A stretch of DNA of 64,000 bases from Tillandsia leiboldiana (taxonomy: Eukaryota > Streptophyta > Magnoliopsida > Poales > Bromeliaceae), in NCBI GenBank assembly GCA_029204045.2, contig CM055069.1, forward strand, positions 21,742,825 to 21,806,824. Reading direction: 5' to 3'. A model generated the notes under the pieces. The model was given only the letters and a program-made list of their open reading frames with translations, did not search any database and was not told where the DNA came from. The position numbers and the translations under genes were made by a program. Of the stretch, positions 12,367 through 22,442 are shown in pieces. How positions within the stretch are numbered: the first letter of the stretch is position 1; each line of letters begins with the position of its first letter.

Positions 12367-12555
12367 TGTAACGGTGCCCGATCCGATCGCACCATCGGGT
12401 CTTTTTCGTTTTTCGAGCCTTCAACGGAAAAATACCCGCACCGCACACTGACCGAGTTTCCACACATTAATAATTTTTCTTTCACTTAAGGGGCATAAAT
12501 AATTCACATTGCTGGTGACATTCACAATTAGCCATACCAAGCCTAATCACTACAG
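12367..12555 (-). repeat. Gypsy LTR fragment Z, terminal part
   Basis: Resumes the LTR cut at 707: a GATCCGATCGCACC-type segment, then a pattern parallel to A's LTR end, terminating in AATCACTACA at 12555. Confidence 0.7.
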
Positions 12556-12585
12556 TTACATCCGAAAGAGTGTGAAAACTACCAC
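12556..12585 (+). other. Copia-like flank before the gap
   Basis: The last 30 bases before the N run match the spacer between pol and the envelope-position ORF of element F at about 32876-32906, sharing GTTACATCC and GAGTGTGAAAACTACCAC. LTR Z therefore probably sits in another SIRE-type copy. The match is short and the sequence stops at the gap. Confidence 0.45.
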
Positions 12586-12685
12586 NNNNNNNNNNNNNNN
12601 NNNNNNNNNNNNNNNNNNNNNNNNNNNNNNNNNNNNNNNNNNNNNNNNNNNNNNNNNNNNNNNNNNNNNNNNNNNNNNNNNNNNN
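12586..12685. other. Assembly gap (100 N)
   Basis: Exactly 100 Ns, likely a placeholder of unknown true length. By comparison with 27473-30062, at least most of element C's left LTR (roughly 2.5 kb) is missing here, and perhaps the 5' half of copia element F as well. Confidence 0.95.
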
Positions 12686-12723
12686 ACCCTAATTAATTAG
12701 CACTCCCCCCCTCAGTCAACAAC
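12686..12723 (-). repeat. Element C left LTR, piece before element B
   Basis: Matches 30065-30102 in C's right LTR. It ends with ACAAC (12719-12723), the left copy of element B's target duplication. The LTR resumes at 22143. Confidence 0.9.
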
Positions 12724-13092
12724 TGTAATAGCCGCTAGTTTAAAATATTTTAAGGGTCTACTTTTGGTTCGTTATTTCCGCTTTTCGTTTCGGGGGGATT
12801 GGGGGATGATCGAATAATTTCTTGTTTCTGGACAGACCGTCGGGGCCCGCGGGTATTTTTAGTTAATAGGGCTCGCGAAACGGAGAGTGGCGGCGAAATC
12901 GGTTCTGAATTCCGACGCCGGAATCTCCCGGAATAAATTCCGGAAGGTAGCTAACGGCTCAGATGGTTAACGCGGGTTATTTAGATAGACCGGACTCTAG
13001 TTCGCACCTGATTTGGACCCGTTTTAACTTGAACTGGGTTCTTTCCCTTTTACCAACTTAACCGTTCCCGTTATTTTTCCCCGTCGTATAAC

Positions 13093-13395
13093 TCCCCTTA
13101 AACAAACCGTAACTCCCATAACTACCCACCCCCTCTAACTACCCCTAACTACCCGTAACTCCAATAACTACCCACCCCCTCTAACTACCCTAACTACCCG
13201 TAACTCCCATAACTACCCCCTCTAACTACCCTTAACTACCCGTAACTCCCATAACTACCCACTCCTACCCACTACCCGTAACTCCCATAACCACCCACTC
13301 CCTCTAACTACCCATTCCCCCATAACCACCCGTAACTCCCTTTAACTACCCACTCCCCTTAAACCACCACACTCCCCTTTAACTACCCGTATTCC
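13093..13395 (+). repeat. TAACTACCC-type minisatellite in B LTR
   Basis: Repeats of ACTACCCGTAACTCCCATA and shorter variants with almost no G. Duplicated at about 19556-19858 in the other LTR. Confidence 0.85.
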
Positions 13396-13684
13396 CCACA
13401 ATTCCCCTACGTACGAAACCCCATTTCCCCAACCCTTCTATTTCCCAACCAAATCCTTCCGCTTCCTCACCGACTGCACGGAGGACCCAAGAGGCGAGAC
13501 CAAGGAAGGAGAAGGAGGCGTCCTCACATTCCTTGTAGCCGAACGCGCAGGCCCGGATCGCCTCTTCCTCCGACAACCGAGGTGAGCACGCTAGGGTTTT
13601 GCCTTCTCGCCCCGTTCTTGGTTGGAGCAGACGAGAGGGGGGGGGGGGAAGGAAAAAGAAGGGGGCATGGGCATCGCGGGAATC

Positions 13685-14225
13685 CGGCGCGCACGGCGGC
13701 ACCGCATGCGGACTGCCGCATGCGGGCGCCGCCGCTTGCGGGCGGCACCGCATGCGGACTGCCGCATGCGGGCGCCGCCGCTTGCGGGCGGCGCCGCATG
13801 CGGGCTGCCGCATGCGGGCTGCCGCTTGCGGGCGGCACCGCATGCGGGCTGCCGCATGCGCGCCGCCACTTGCGGGCGGCGCCGCATGCGGGCTGCCGCA
13901 TGCGGGCGCCGCCGCTTGCGGGCTGCCGCATGCGGGCGCCCCCGCATGCGGGCACGGCCGCTTGCGGGCTGCCGCATGCGGGCGCCCCCGCATGCGGGCG
14001 CGCCGCTTGCGGGCTGCCGCATGCGGGCGCCCCCGCATGCGGGCGCGCCGCTTGCGGGCGCCTCCGCATGCGGGCACGGCCGCTTGCGGGCTGCCGCATG
14101 TGGGCGCCGCCGCTTGTGCGCCGCCGCATGCGGGCGCCGCCGCATGCGGGCGCTGCCGCTTGCGGGCACCGCCGCATGCGGGCGCCGCCGCTTGCGGGCA
14201 CCTCCGCATGCGGACGGCCGCACGC
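13685..14225. repeat. GC minisatellite with CCGCATGCGG palindromes in B LTR
   Basis: Tandem GCCGC(A/T)TGCGGGC units. The unit core CCGCATGCGG is a perfect 10-bp palindrome. Long frames on both strands (up to about 276 codons) are open only because of the repeat. The copy in the right LTR (about 20158-20583) is about 105 bp shorter through loss of whole units at two places. Confidence 0.9.
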
Positions 14226-14547
14226 TGTTAGTACACCGCCCAGCCGTGCGGGGCCAGGCGCGTACCTGTGCGTATTATACGCAAGGTGAGAGGGCGCCGG
14301 GCGCTCTAATCATTAGTCTGACAAAGCCTTAAGTTGCTGACTCCTATATGACAGATTCGTGTAGGTCCGGGCGGGCACCCGAGACGCGAGAGAACCTTAC
14401 ATCAGTCAGGAGCGCGACAACAAGGTGGGTTTACGGTCGAGGCTGAGTATTATGTTGGTAATCCGACAGGGACTTTTCATTATTTATCGGTACTAACGTT
14501 GATGGTTTCTATGATGTACTACCTTACCCCGTGACATGGTGACATGA

Positions 14548-14657
14548 TTACTTGGATACTTGGTTACTTGGATACTTGGTTACTTGGATACTTGGTTACT
14601 TGGATACTTGGTTACTTGGATACTTGGTTACTTGGTTACTTGGTTACTGGTTACTTA
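14548..14657 (+). repeat. 8-bp tandem array TTACTTGG/ATACTTGG
   Basis: Strict alternation of two 8-mers (16-bp period). Repeated at about 20906-21015 in the other LTR. The conceptual peptide of Trp, Leu, Thr, Gly and Tyr is not a gene. Confidence 0.9.
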
Positions 14658-14811
14658 TGCTCGAGCTGCGACACGCGCACCCGCGGTTTGGCCACCGCAA
14701 AGGGTGCTCTTTTCCGGAAAGGCGGTCTTTGACCCGTGTTACCCCACGAGGTGACGTAGTGGGGGGCCCCTGACCGCTGGGGGGTCTGAGGCAGCGAGGT
14801 GCGAGCGGTGG

Positions 14812-15020
14812 GACCACCGTGGGATTGGATCCCGATGTGGTCAGGTGTGAGACTACCGTGGGATTGGATCCCGATGTAGTCAGGTGTGAGACCGCCGGGT
14901 CCGGTGCCCGACGCGGTCAGGTGTTACAGGTGTGAGACTACCGTGGGATTGGATCCCGATGTAGTCAGGTGTGAGACCGCCGGGTCCGGTGCCCGACGCG
15001 GTCAGGTGTTACAGGTGTTA
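14812..15020 (+). repeat. GGATTGGATCCCGATGT-type repeats in B LTR
   Basis: Two alternating unit types, one with GGGATTGGATCCCGATG and one with GGGTCCGGTGCCCGACG, each followed by (T/G)(A/G)GTCAGGTGT. Present again at about 21170-21380. Confidence 0.8.
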
Positions 15021-15792
15021 CCGGGGTTATAGGTGTTACAGGTGGTACAGGTGGTTGCGAGTTACCATTACGAGTAGAGCGGTTGTTCCGGCTAGTCTTG
15101 CTTTGGTGACTTGGTATTACTTTACTGTTTTAGTACTACTCTTATGATAGTGTCGCTGACTACCCACTCTGTGACAGGTACCTCCAGGGGGTAGAGGTAG
15201 GCGACGGTGAGGCCGAGGTGGTAGCAGACGGGCTGAGGGAGCCCTAGTATGCTGTATCATTTACTTTCTCTGCATATCATTCAGAACAGTAGGTTATTGT
15301 GTGGTTCTCGATACCCTTGTGGGGTCGTGTGGATGTTGAGTACTTTCTTGCTGGTTATGCACTACTAATTCCTTTATTGTTCCCGTTGGGCCGTTTTCTA
15401 AACCTTGTGGATTTATGCCGTTTTCCAATCTGTTTTCAAAACCTAAGGCTGTGTGGGCCTGTTTTCAAGCGGTGAGTTTTTACTTTCAACTAGACTGGCC
15501 ACGGGTATTGTTTAGTCTTCATGCACCGTACTACTTCGAACTGTTGTGATTAAAAAGGGAAAATGGTTGCTTATGCTCGACTATTGTAACAGCCGCGACG
15601 CCGTGCATATACAGAGGAGACTCTGCCCGATTTTCGAGTGAATCTGTATATGTGGCGGGTCTGGGCACGCGCCGGGGAAGGAGGTTTTTAAACAAAAAAA
15701 AAAAAAAAAACAAAAGAGATGTACGCACTTTACGCGTACTTTGAGGTATCGTTTCCGCTAAAATAAAACCCCCGGGGCGTGACAGATTAAGA

Positions 15793-15805
15793 TGGTATCA
15801 GAGCC
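15793..15805 (+). other. Primer binding site of element B
   Basis: TGGTATCAGAGCC, complementary to initiator tRNA-Met, 8 bp inside the 5' LTR. Confidence 0.92.
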
Positions 15806-17940
15806 TTTGCTTTAATCACAACAGTGATAGCCCAACATCCACCGAGATATCACACTTAACTACGAATAAATGAAATGTGCAAGGTTTAAGGGTTAAGACG
15901 TGAGAGATCGGGGGAGCGGTGGAAAAGTATAGGTCCCGTTTTCTCGATAGTTGGTTGAGTGCTTTGCTAGCAGAGTCTAGAACTGACTTGTGTGGTGTGT
16001 GTGTACGGGTTAAGTTTCGTTTCTCGGTTTAGCTCGGTTGTCGTGTTTCTTTAGTCGTGTTGTTTTGGCTCGTGTAGTAGTGTTGTTATGGGGGCTGGGA
16101 TCGAGGCCGGCTGCCACCGGGGTATTGATGGTTGCTAGGAATCAATGGATTAAGCAACCAGCGAGGGACACGATGGGCCTGCTGACAGGTGTTCATGCAC
16201 TTGGTGCGGCTGTTATCACAGCAGATCGTTGCGCCGGGTGATGTTTTTCGAACCCCTCCCTCTGCCAACGCTTTGGTCGTCGTTAGTGACGGCGACTGGT
16301 GGTAGGGTAATCCGCCGGTGTTTGTTAGTGAATCGGCCGTTTTGTCAGTCGTTAGTAACTGGGTAGTCTCTTTGCCTAAAATTGTACCTTCCAGGACAAC
16401 TGGTTTTAGGTTACAGCAGAGAGTCGGCCGATTCTTTTGCATCTTGGATAGGGTAGGGGTAGGTATGAGGACTCTTCCCCTACGGTTGTTACCCATGGTT
16501 CGGCTCCTTGTTGTGGTCACTGCGATGGTTGTAGGAATCGTCACGGTGGGGTCTTGGGGTTCCCCTAGGGTTGAGAAAAGAGACCACCGGGGCTAACAAA
16601 TCTTGTTCGTTTGGGCTTGATTCTTTCTTTTAGTTGAGCGGACCTAGAGCTTAGAATACTCCTAGTTGGGAATGCGATCGTTTGGTCTGGGGGTATGCAG
16701 CTCGGCTCAGTGCATGGAGCTTGGAAGGGCAATGGATTGGGACCGAGCGGTAGAGGTTAATCAGAGTGTCGCACCCCCTTGGGTGCCAAGACGGAAGTAG
16801 GACCGTGCTTCTTGGGTTTTGTCGCCAGCTCCCCATGACCAAGGCATAGTCTTGAGGTTTTGGGTTGCGAGTTTGTGATTGTGAAGCAGTACAGATCGGC
16901 GAGGGGTTGTTGACTGCATGGCGCTCTGGCATCGGTTACTTTCGGCTAGGATGCCCTGCTTTCAGCCTTCTCTGTGGGTTAGACCTTGTGGTAGGTCTTA
17001 GAGCTGAAACCTAGCTTTAGTTTTTGACCGTCGCCTCGGTAGGACGGACAGTCGGAGCAGACAATCCGGGATGGTGGTTATGCTCCGAGCTAGTAGCCCG
17101 TGTTGGTGACGGGCGGAGGTAGCCCGTGTTGGCGACGGGTGGGTTCGTCGTTTTCAAAGGAGGATTACTTGTAGGCGGTGACCCGGCGAGTTGGATTGGC
17201 ACATCCCGGAGTTTTTGTAAGGGTATTAGTGTGGCTTCCCTCTTTGTTGTCAGGTTAGTTGGGCATTTAAGGGCCGTCGGTCCGGGTTTGGTAGTAGGAC
17301 CGGGGTACTTCGGCGCATCGCAAGACTTTGGTTGCTGACTGCTCAACACCGTCAGAGGTGGTCCGCGAACCAGTGGCGTCATAACAGGGAACTCCAAGTC
17401 GAGGAGCAGGCTTACTCATGTTAGTTTCGATCAAGATGGACGGAACGGTAGGGTTGCCGGGCGGGTCGAGCCCGTCGTCTGTTTGAAATCTTAGGGCGGT
17501 TCCGTCCGGTAGTTTTTCGTTCAGGGTTACCACCGAGTTTCGCCAAGAGACATATGGCGTTTCACGTGTCATCGCTTCGGGGATGGATTATTGAGCGCCC
17601 CAACGGTGTTCGCGGGTGTGATGATCAAGTTTCCAGCCCCGTTTTGGGTCAACCTGCGGGGAACGTCTTCGAGTGACCTTACAGACCCTCGGGGACCAGA
17701 GAGGGTAGGCCAAACTCCAAAGGTGTGAGTTTGGGCATCGCGGGGTGAGCTTTTAGGACGGCCAAACGTCCGGAGGGCTTCGAAGAACGCAGGAGTTAAG
17801 GCCTTTACGACCAAGCAATTCAAGGAAACGATGCGTCCAATCAAGATCACTCCAGAAAGACAAGTGGAGCAGTCGACGCCTGGAGCGGCAAGGGTCAGAC
17901 GGGAGACATACCGGTGACCGCGTTTACGCAGCTGGACGGA
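15806..17940. other. Unrecognised interior of element B (no gene supported)
   Basis: About 2.1 kb where gag, protease, reverse transcriptase and RNase H should be. The first about 90 bases resemble element E's leader. After that I recognise no gag, protease or polymerase motif in any frame. The longest open frames are short, on both strands, and without a known domain. It could be heavily decayed gag-pol or filler DNA. Confidence 0.6.
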
Positions 17941-17944
17941 TCAA

Positions 17945-19150
17945 CAGCAGACTTTTGGTGGCTTAAATTGACAAGGGATGTAGCACAACTCGTGGCTCGC
18001 TTTTGGGGTTGGTCATCGATTAAAGGCCGAACTTCAGCGACCGGCGGGAAAATTACAACCCTTACCGGTACCGGAGTGGAAGTGGGATCATATCACCATG
18101 GACTTTGTCACCGGGTTCCCACGTTCACCACAAGGACACGACACAATATGGGTGGTGGTGGACCGGCTGACTAAGTCAGCACACTTCCTGCCGATTCACA
18201 CAACCTGGACCAGAGAGCGGTTGGCTCAAGTCTATCTCAGCGAGATAGTGAGACTGCATGGGGTACCGGCATCGATCACATCAGACAGAGACACACGTTT
18301 TGTCTCGAAGTTTTGGCAGAGTCTGCAACAAGCCTTGGGGACAAAATTGCACTTCAGCACAGCCTTCCACCCTCAGACAGACGGGCAGTCGGAGCGAGTG
18401 ATACAGACACTAGAAGACCTGCTCCGGGCCTGTGTACTCGATTGGGGTGTCGGTTGGGAGCGATACCTACCACTGGTAGAATTCGCTTACAACAATAGCC
18501 ACCAAGCCAGCATACTGATGGCACCCTACGAAGCTTTATACGGGAGACGCTGCCGATCCCCGATCTGTTGGGACGATTTGGGAGAACGAAAGCTCTTGGG
18601 ACCCGACTTGGTAGAAGAAACAGAAGCGAAGGTGCGTCTCATCAGACAGCGCTTACTAACTGCCCCGAGTCGACAAAAGAGCTACGCGGATCAAAGACGC
18701 CGCGATTTAGAGTTCCAGGTGGGAGAACACGTGTTTTTGCGGGTCTCGCCGTCCAGGGGAATCAAGCGATTCGGGTTAAAAGGCAAGCTAAGCCCGCGGT
18801 TCGTGGGACCATTCGAGATCCTGGAACGGATCGGCCCAGTGGCTTACCGCCTTGCCCTACCACCGAACCTCAACCGGATTCATGACGTGTTCCACGTGTC
18901 GATGCTCAAGAAATACCTCCCCGACCCGTCGCATGTGCTGGACGTCTCGACACTCGAACTAAAGGAGGACCTAAGTTTCGAGGAAACCCCTGTGCGAATA
19001 CTAGCAAGAGAAAGTAAGACGCTTCGAAACCGAGACATCCCCTATGTGAAGGTGCTCTGGAGCAACCACGAGGAGCGGGAAGCGACGTGGGAACTAGAAT
19101 CGAAGATAAGAGAGGGCTATCCTTATCTCTTTACCGCAAATCAGGATTGA
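17945..19150 (+). pseudogene. Integrase and chromodomain fragment of element B
   Basis: From the integrase zinc-finger region onward. The finger is frame-broken and its cysteines are altered (17945-18020). From 18098 an uninterrupted 350-codon frame runs to the stop at 19150. Counting from the Met at 18098, the catalytic residues are D2, D63 and E99 (35 residues between the last two), followed by the GPFEIL...VFHVSML integrase C-terminal segment and a chromodomain-like tail (about 300-345) with VKVLWSNHEEREATWE. The surviving part is strikingly intact compared with the missing front half. Confidence 0.93.
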
Positions 19151-19166
19151 GTTTCGAGGACGAAAC
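19151..19166 (+). other. PPT-proximal palindrome of element B
   Basis: GTTTCGAGGACGAAAC, directly after the integrase stop and about 20 bp before the 3' LTR. It is followed by the purine-rich AAGAGGTGAGTGG that abuts the LTR. Confidence 0.8.
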
Positions 19167-19186
19167 TCGTTTTAAGAGGTGAGTGG

Positions 19187-22142
19187 TGTAATAGCCGCTA
19201 GTTTAAAATATTTTAAGGGTCTACTTTTGGTTCGTTATTTCCGCTTTTCGTTTCGGGGGGATTGGGGGATGATCGAATAATTTCTTGTTTCTGGACAGAC
19301 CGTCGGGGCCCGCGGGTATTTTTAGTTAATAGGGCTCGCGAAACGGAGAGTGGCGGCGAAATCGGTTCTGAATTCCGACGCCGGAATCTCCCGAAATAAA
19401 TTCCGGAAGGTAGCTAACGGCTCAGATGGTTAACGCGGGTTATTTAGATAGACCGGACTCTAGTTCGCACCTGATTTGGACCCGTTTTAACTTGAACTGG
19501 GTTCTTTCCCTTTTACCAACTTAACCGTTCCCGTTATTTTTCCCCGTCGTATAACTCCCCTTAAACAAACCGTAACTCCCATAACTACCCACCCCCTCTA
19601 ACTACCCCTAACTACCCGTAACTCCAATAACTACCCACCCCCTCTAACTACCCTAACTACCCGTAACTCCCATAACTACCCCCTCTAACTACCCTTAACT
19701 ACCCGTAACTCCCATAACTACCCACTCCTACCCACTACCCGTAACTCCCATAACCACCCACTCCCTCTAACTACCCATTCCCCCATAACCACCCGTAACT
19801 CCCTTTAACTACCCACTCCCCTTAAACCACCACACTCCCCTTTAACTACCCGTATTCCCCACAATTCCCCTACGTACGAAACCCCATTTCCCCAACCCTT
19901 CTATTTCCCAACCAAATCCTTCCGCTTCCTCACCGACTGCACGGAGGACCCAAGAGGCGAGACCAAGGAAGGAGAAGGAGGCGTCCTCACATTCCTTGTA
20001 GCCGAACGCGCAGGCCCGGATCGCCTCTTCCTCCGACAACCGAGGTGAGCACGCTAGGGTTTTGCCTTCTCGCCCCGTTCTTGGTTGGAGCAGACGAGAG
20101 GGGGGGGGGGGGAAGGAAAAAGAAGGGGGCATGGGCATCGCGGGAATCCGGCGCGCACGGCGGCACCGCATGCGGACTGCCGCATGCGGGCGCCGCCGCT
20201 TGCGGGCGGCGCCGCATGCGGGCTGCCGCATGCGGGCTGCCGCTTGCGGGCGGCACCGCATGCGGGCTGCCGCATGCGCGCCGCCACTTGCGGGCGGCGC
20301 CGCATGCGGGCACGGCCGCTTGCGGGCTGCCGCATGCGGGCGCCCCCGCATGCGGGCGCGCCGCTTGCGGGCTGCCGCATGCGGGCGCCCCCGCATGCGG
20401 GCGCGCCGCTTGCGGGCGCCTCCGCATGCGGGCACGGCCGCTTGCGGGCTGCCGCATGTGGGCGCCGCCGCTTGTGCGCCGCCGCATGCGGGCGCCGCCG
20501 CATGCGGGCGCTGCCGCTTGCGGGCACCGCCGCATGCGGGCGCCGCCGCTTGCGGGCACCTCCGCATGCGGACGGCCGCACGCTGTTAGTACACCGCCCA
20601 GCCGTGCGGGGCCAGGCGCGTACCTGTGCGTATTATACGCAAGGTGAGAGGGCGCCGGGCGCTCTAATCATTAGTCTGACAAAGCCTTAAGTTGCTGACT
20701 CCTATATGACAGATTCGTGTAGGTCCGGGCGGGCACCCGAGACGCGAGAGAACCTTACATCAGTCAGGAGCGCGACAACAAGGTGGGTTTACGGTCGAGG
20801 CTGAGTATTATGTTGGTAATCCGACAGGGACTTTTCATTATTTATCGGTACTAACGTTGATGGTTTCTATGATGTACTACCTTACCCCGTGACATGGTGA
20901 CATGATTACTTGGATACTTGGTTACTTGGATACTTGGTTACTTGGATACTTGGTTACTTGGATACTTGGTTACTTGGATACTTGGTTACTTGGTTACTTG
21001 GTTACTGGTTACTTATGCTCGAGCTGCGACACACGCACCCGCGGTTTGGCCACCGCAAAGGGTGCTCTTTTCCGGAAAGGCGGTCTTTGACCCGTGTTAC
21101 CCCACGAGGTGACGTAGTGGGGGGCCCCTGACCGCTGGGGGGTCTGAGGCAGCGAGGTGCGAGCGGTGGGACCACCGTGGGATTGGATCCCGATGTGGTC
21201 AGGTGTGAGACTACCGTGGGATTGGATCCCGATGTAGTCAGGTGTGAGACCGCCGGGTCCGGTGCCCGACGCGGTCAGGTGTTACAGGTGTGAGACTACC
21301 GTGGGATTGGATCCCGATGTAGTCAGGTGTGAGACCGCCGGGTCCGGTGCCCGACGCGGTCAGGTGTTACAGGTGTTACCGGGGTTATAGGTGTTACAGG
21401 TGGTACAGGTGGTTGCGAGTTACCGTTACGAGTAGAGCGGTTGTTCCGGCTAGTCTTGCTTTGGTGACTTGGTATTACTTTACTGTTTTAGTACTACTCT
21501 TATGATAGTGTCGCTGACTACCCACTCTGTGACAGGTACCTCCAGGGGGTAGAGGTAGGCGACGGTGAGGCCGAGGTGGTAGCAGACGGGCTGAGGGAGC
21601 CCTAGTATGCTGTATCATTTACTTTCTCTGCATATCATTCAGAACAGTAGGTTATTGTGTGGTTCTCGTTACCCTTGTGGGGTCGTGTGGATGTTGAGTA
21701 CTTTCTTGCTGGTTATGCACTACTAATTCCTTTATTGTTCCCGTTGGGCCGTTTTCTAAACCTTGTGGATTTATGCCGTTTTCCAATCTGTTTTCAAAAC
21801 CTAAGGCTGTGTGGGCCTGTTTTCAAGCGGTGAGTTTTTACTTTCAACTAGACTGGCCACGGGTATTGTTTAGTCTTCATGCACCGTACTACTTCGAACT
21901 GTTGTGATTAAAAAGGGAAAATGGTTGCTTATGCTCGACTATTGTAACAGCCGCGACGCCGTGCATATACAGAGGAGACTCTGCCCGATTTTCGAGTGAA
22001 TCTGTATATGTGGCGGGTCTGGGCACGCGCCGGGGAAGGAGGTTTTTAAACAAAAAAAAAAAAAAAAACAAAAGAGATGTACGCACTTTACGCGTACTTT
22101 GAGGTATCGTTTCCGCTAAAATAAAACCCCCGGGGCGTGACA
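19187..22142 (+). repeat. 3' LTR of element B
   Basis: 2956 bp, nearly identical to 12724-15784. Differences seen by eye are a few point changes (for example in CTCCCG(G/A)AATAA and GAGTTACC(A/G)TTACG) and two losses of repeat units in the GC array. Confidence 0.95.
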
Positions 22143-22390
22143 ACAACACACCCTCCACCAACAGCACTAAGGAAAGGAAACATTAGAATAAATTAATTAA
22201 AGCAATTAAATAATTAAAATAATCAAAGAAAAGGCCACGACAACTCACTTTTTGACCCCGGCACCTCCGCCGTCGCCCGGAACCACCCGAACACCGCTGT
22301 AAATCGAAAATACACGCGCTCACGCCTTTTTCCCGTCAAAAGGCTCGCCGGTGGAGTCAGAAAGCTCAACCCAAAAACCGGTATACTACA
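22143..22390 (-). repeat. Element C left (3') LTR, piece after element B
   Basis: Matches about 30098-30343, including the end CCGGTATACTACA. Starts with the right ACAAC copy of element B's target duplication. Confidence 0.93.
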
Positions 22391-22425
22391 CTCCCCCCCC
22401 CTTCAAAATGGTTTCGTCCTCGAAA
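22391..22425 (-). other. Polypurine tract and adjacent palindrome of element C
   Basis: On the minus strand, GAAGGGGGGGGAG abuts the LTR (22391-22403). GTTTCGAGGACGAAAC lies just upstream of it (22410-22425). Confidence 0.85.
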
Positions 22426-22442
22426 CCCGAAAAGCTCAAAGG

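Larger units (their letters stand above)
12724..15784 (+). repeat. 5' LTR of element B
   Basis: 3061 bp. It holds four stacked repeat zones in order: a TAACTACCC-type minisatellite, a GCCGCATGCGGGC array, an 8-bp TTACTTGG/ATACTTGG array, and a GTGGGATTGGATCCCGATGT array. Confidence 0.93.
12724..22142 (+). mobile_element. Young, internally deleted gypsy element B
   Basis: LTRs 12724-15784 and 19187-22142 enclose a 3.4-kb interior. Ends are TGTAATAG...GGGGCGTGACA. The target duplication ACAAC is perfect (12719-12723, 22143-22147), and C's right LTR shows the filled-in empty site near 30095-30105. The LTRs differ by only a handful of substitutions over about 2.95 kb plus two unit deletions in the GC array, so insertion is recent. 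Yet gag, protease, reverse transcriptase and RNase H are absent. It must have been moved in trans, or was deleted before its last move. Confidence 0.95.

Noticed and set aside
703..12371. Target duplication for element A (CGTAC / TGTAA)
   Set aside because: Only three central bases match, which is not evidence of a duplication.
13379..14332. Long overlapping open frames on both strands, up to 276 codons, Ala/Arg/Gly/Pro-rich
   Set aside because: They are all inside the GC minisatellite of element B's LTR, are open in nearly every frame at once, and are repeated in the other LTR with different length.
14544..14773. Peptide-like frames rich in Trp, Leu, Thr and Gly (also 20902-21131)
   Set aside because: By-product of the 8-bp tandem repeat; all three forward frames encode similar nonsense.
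16086..16544. 152-codon minus-strand frame inside element B
   Set aside because: Thr-rich, no domain, antisense to the element; kept only as part of the unrecognised interior.
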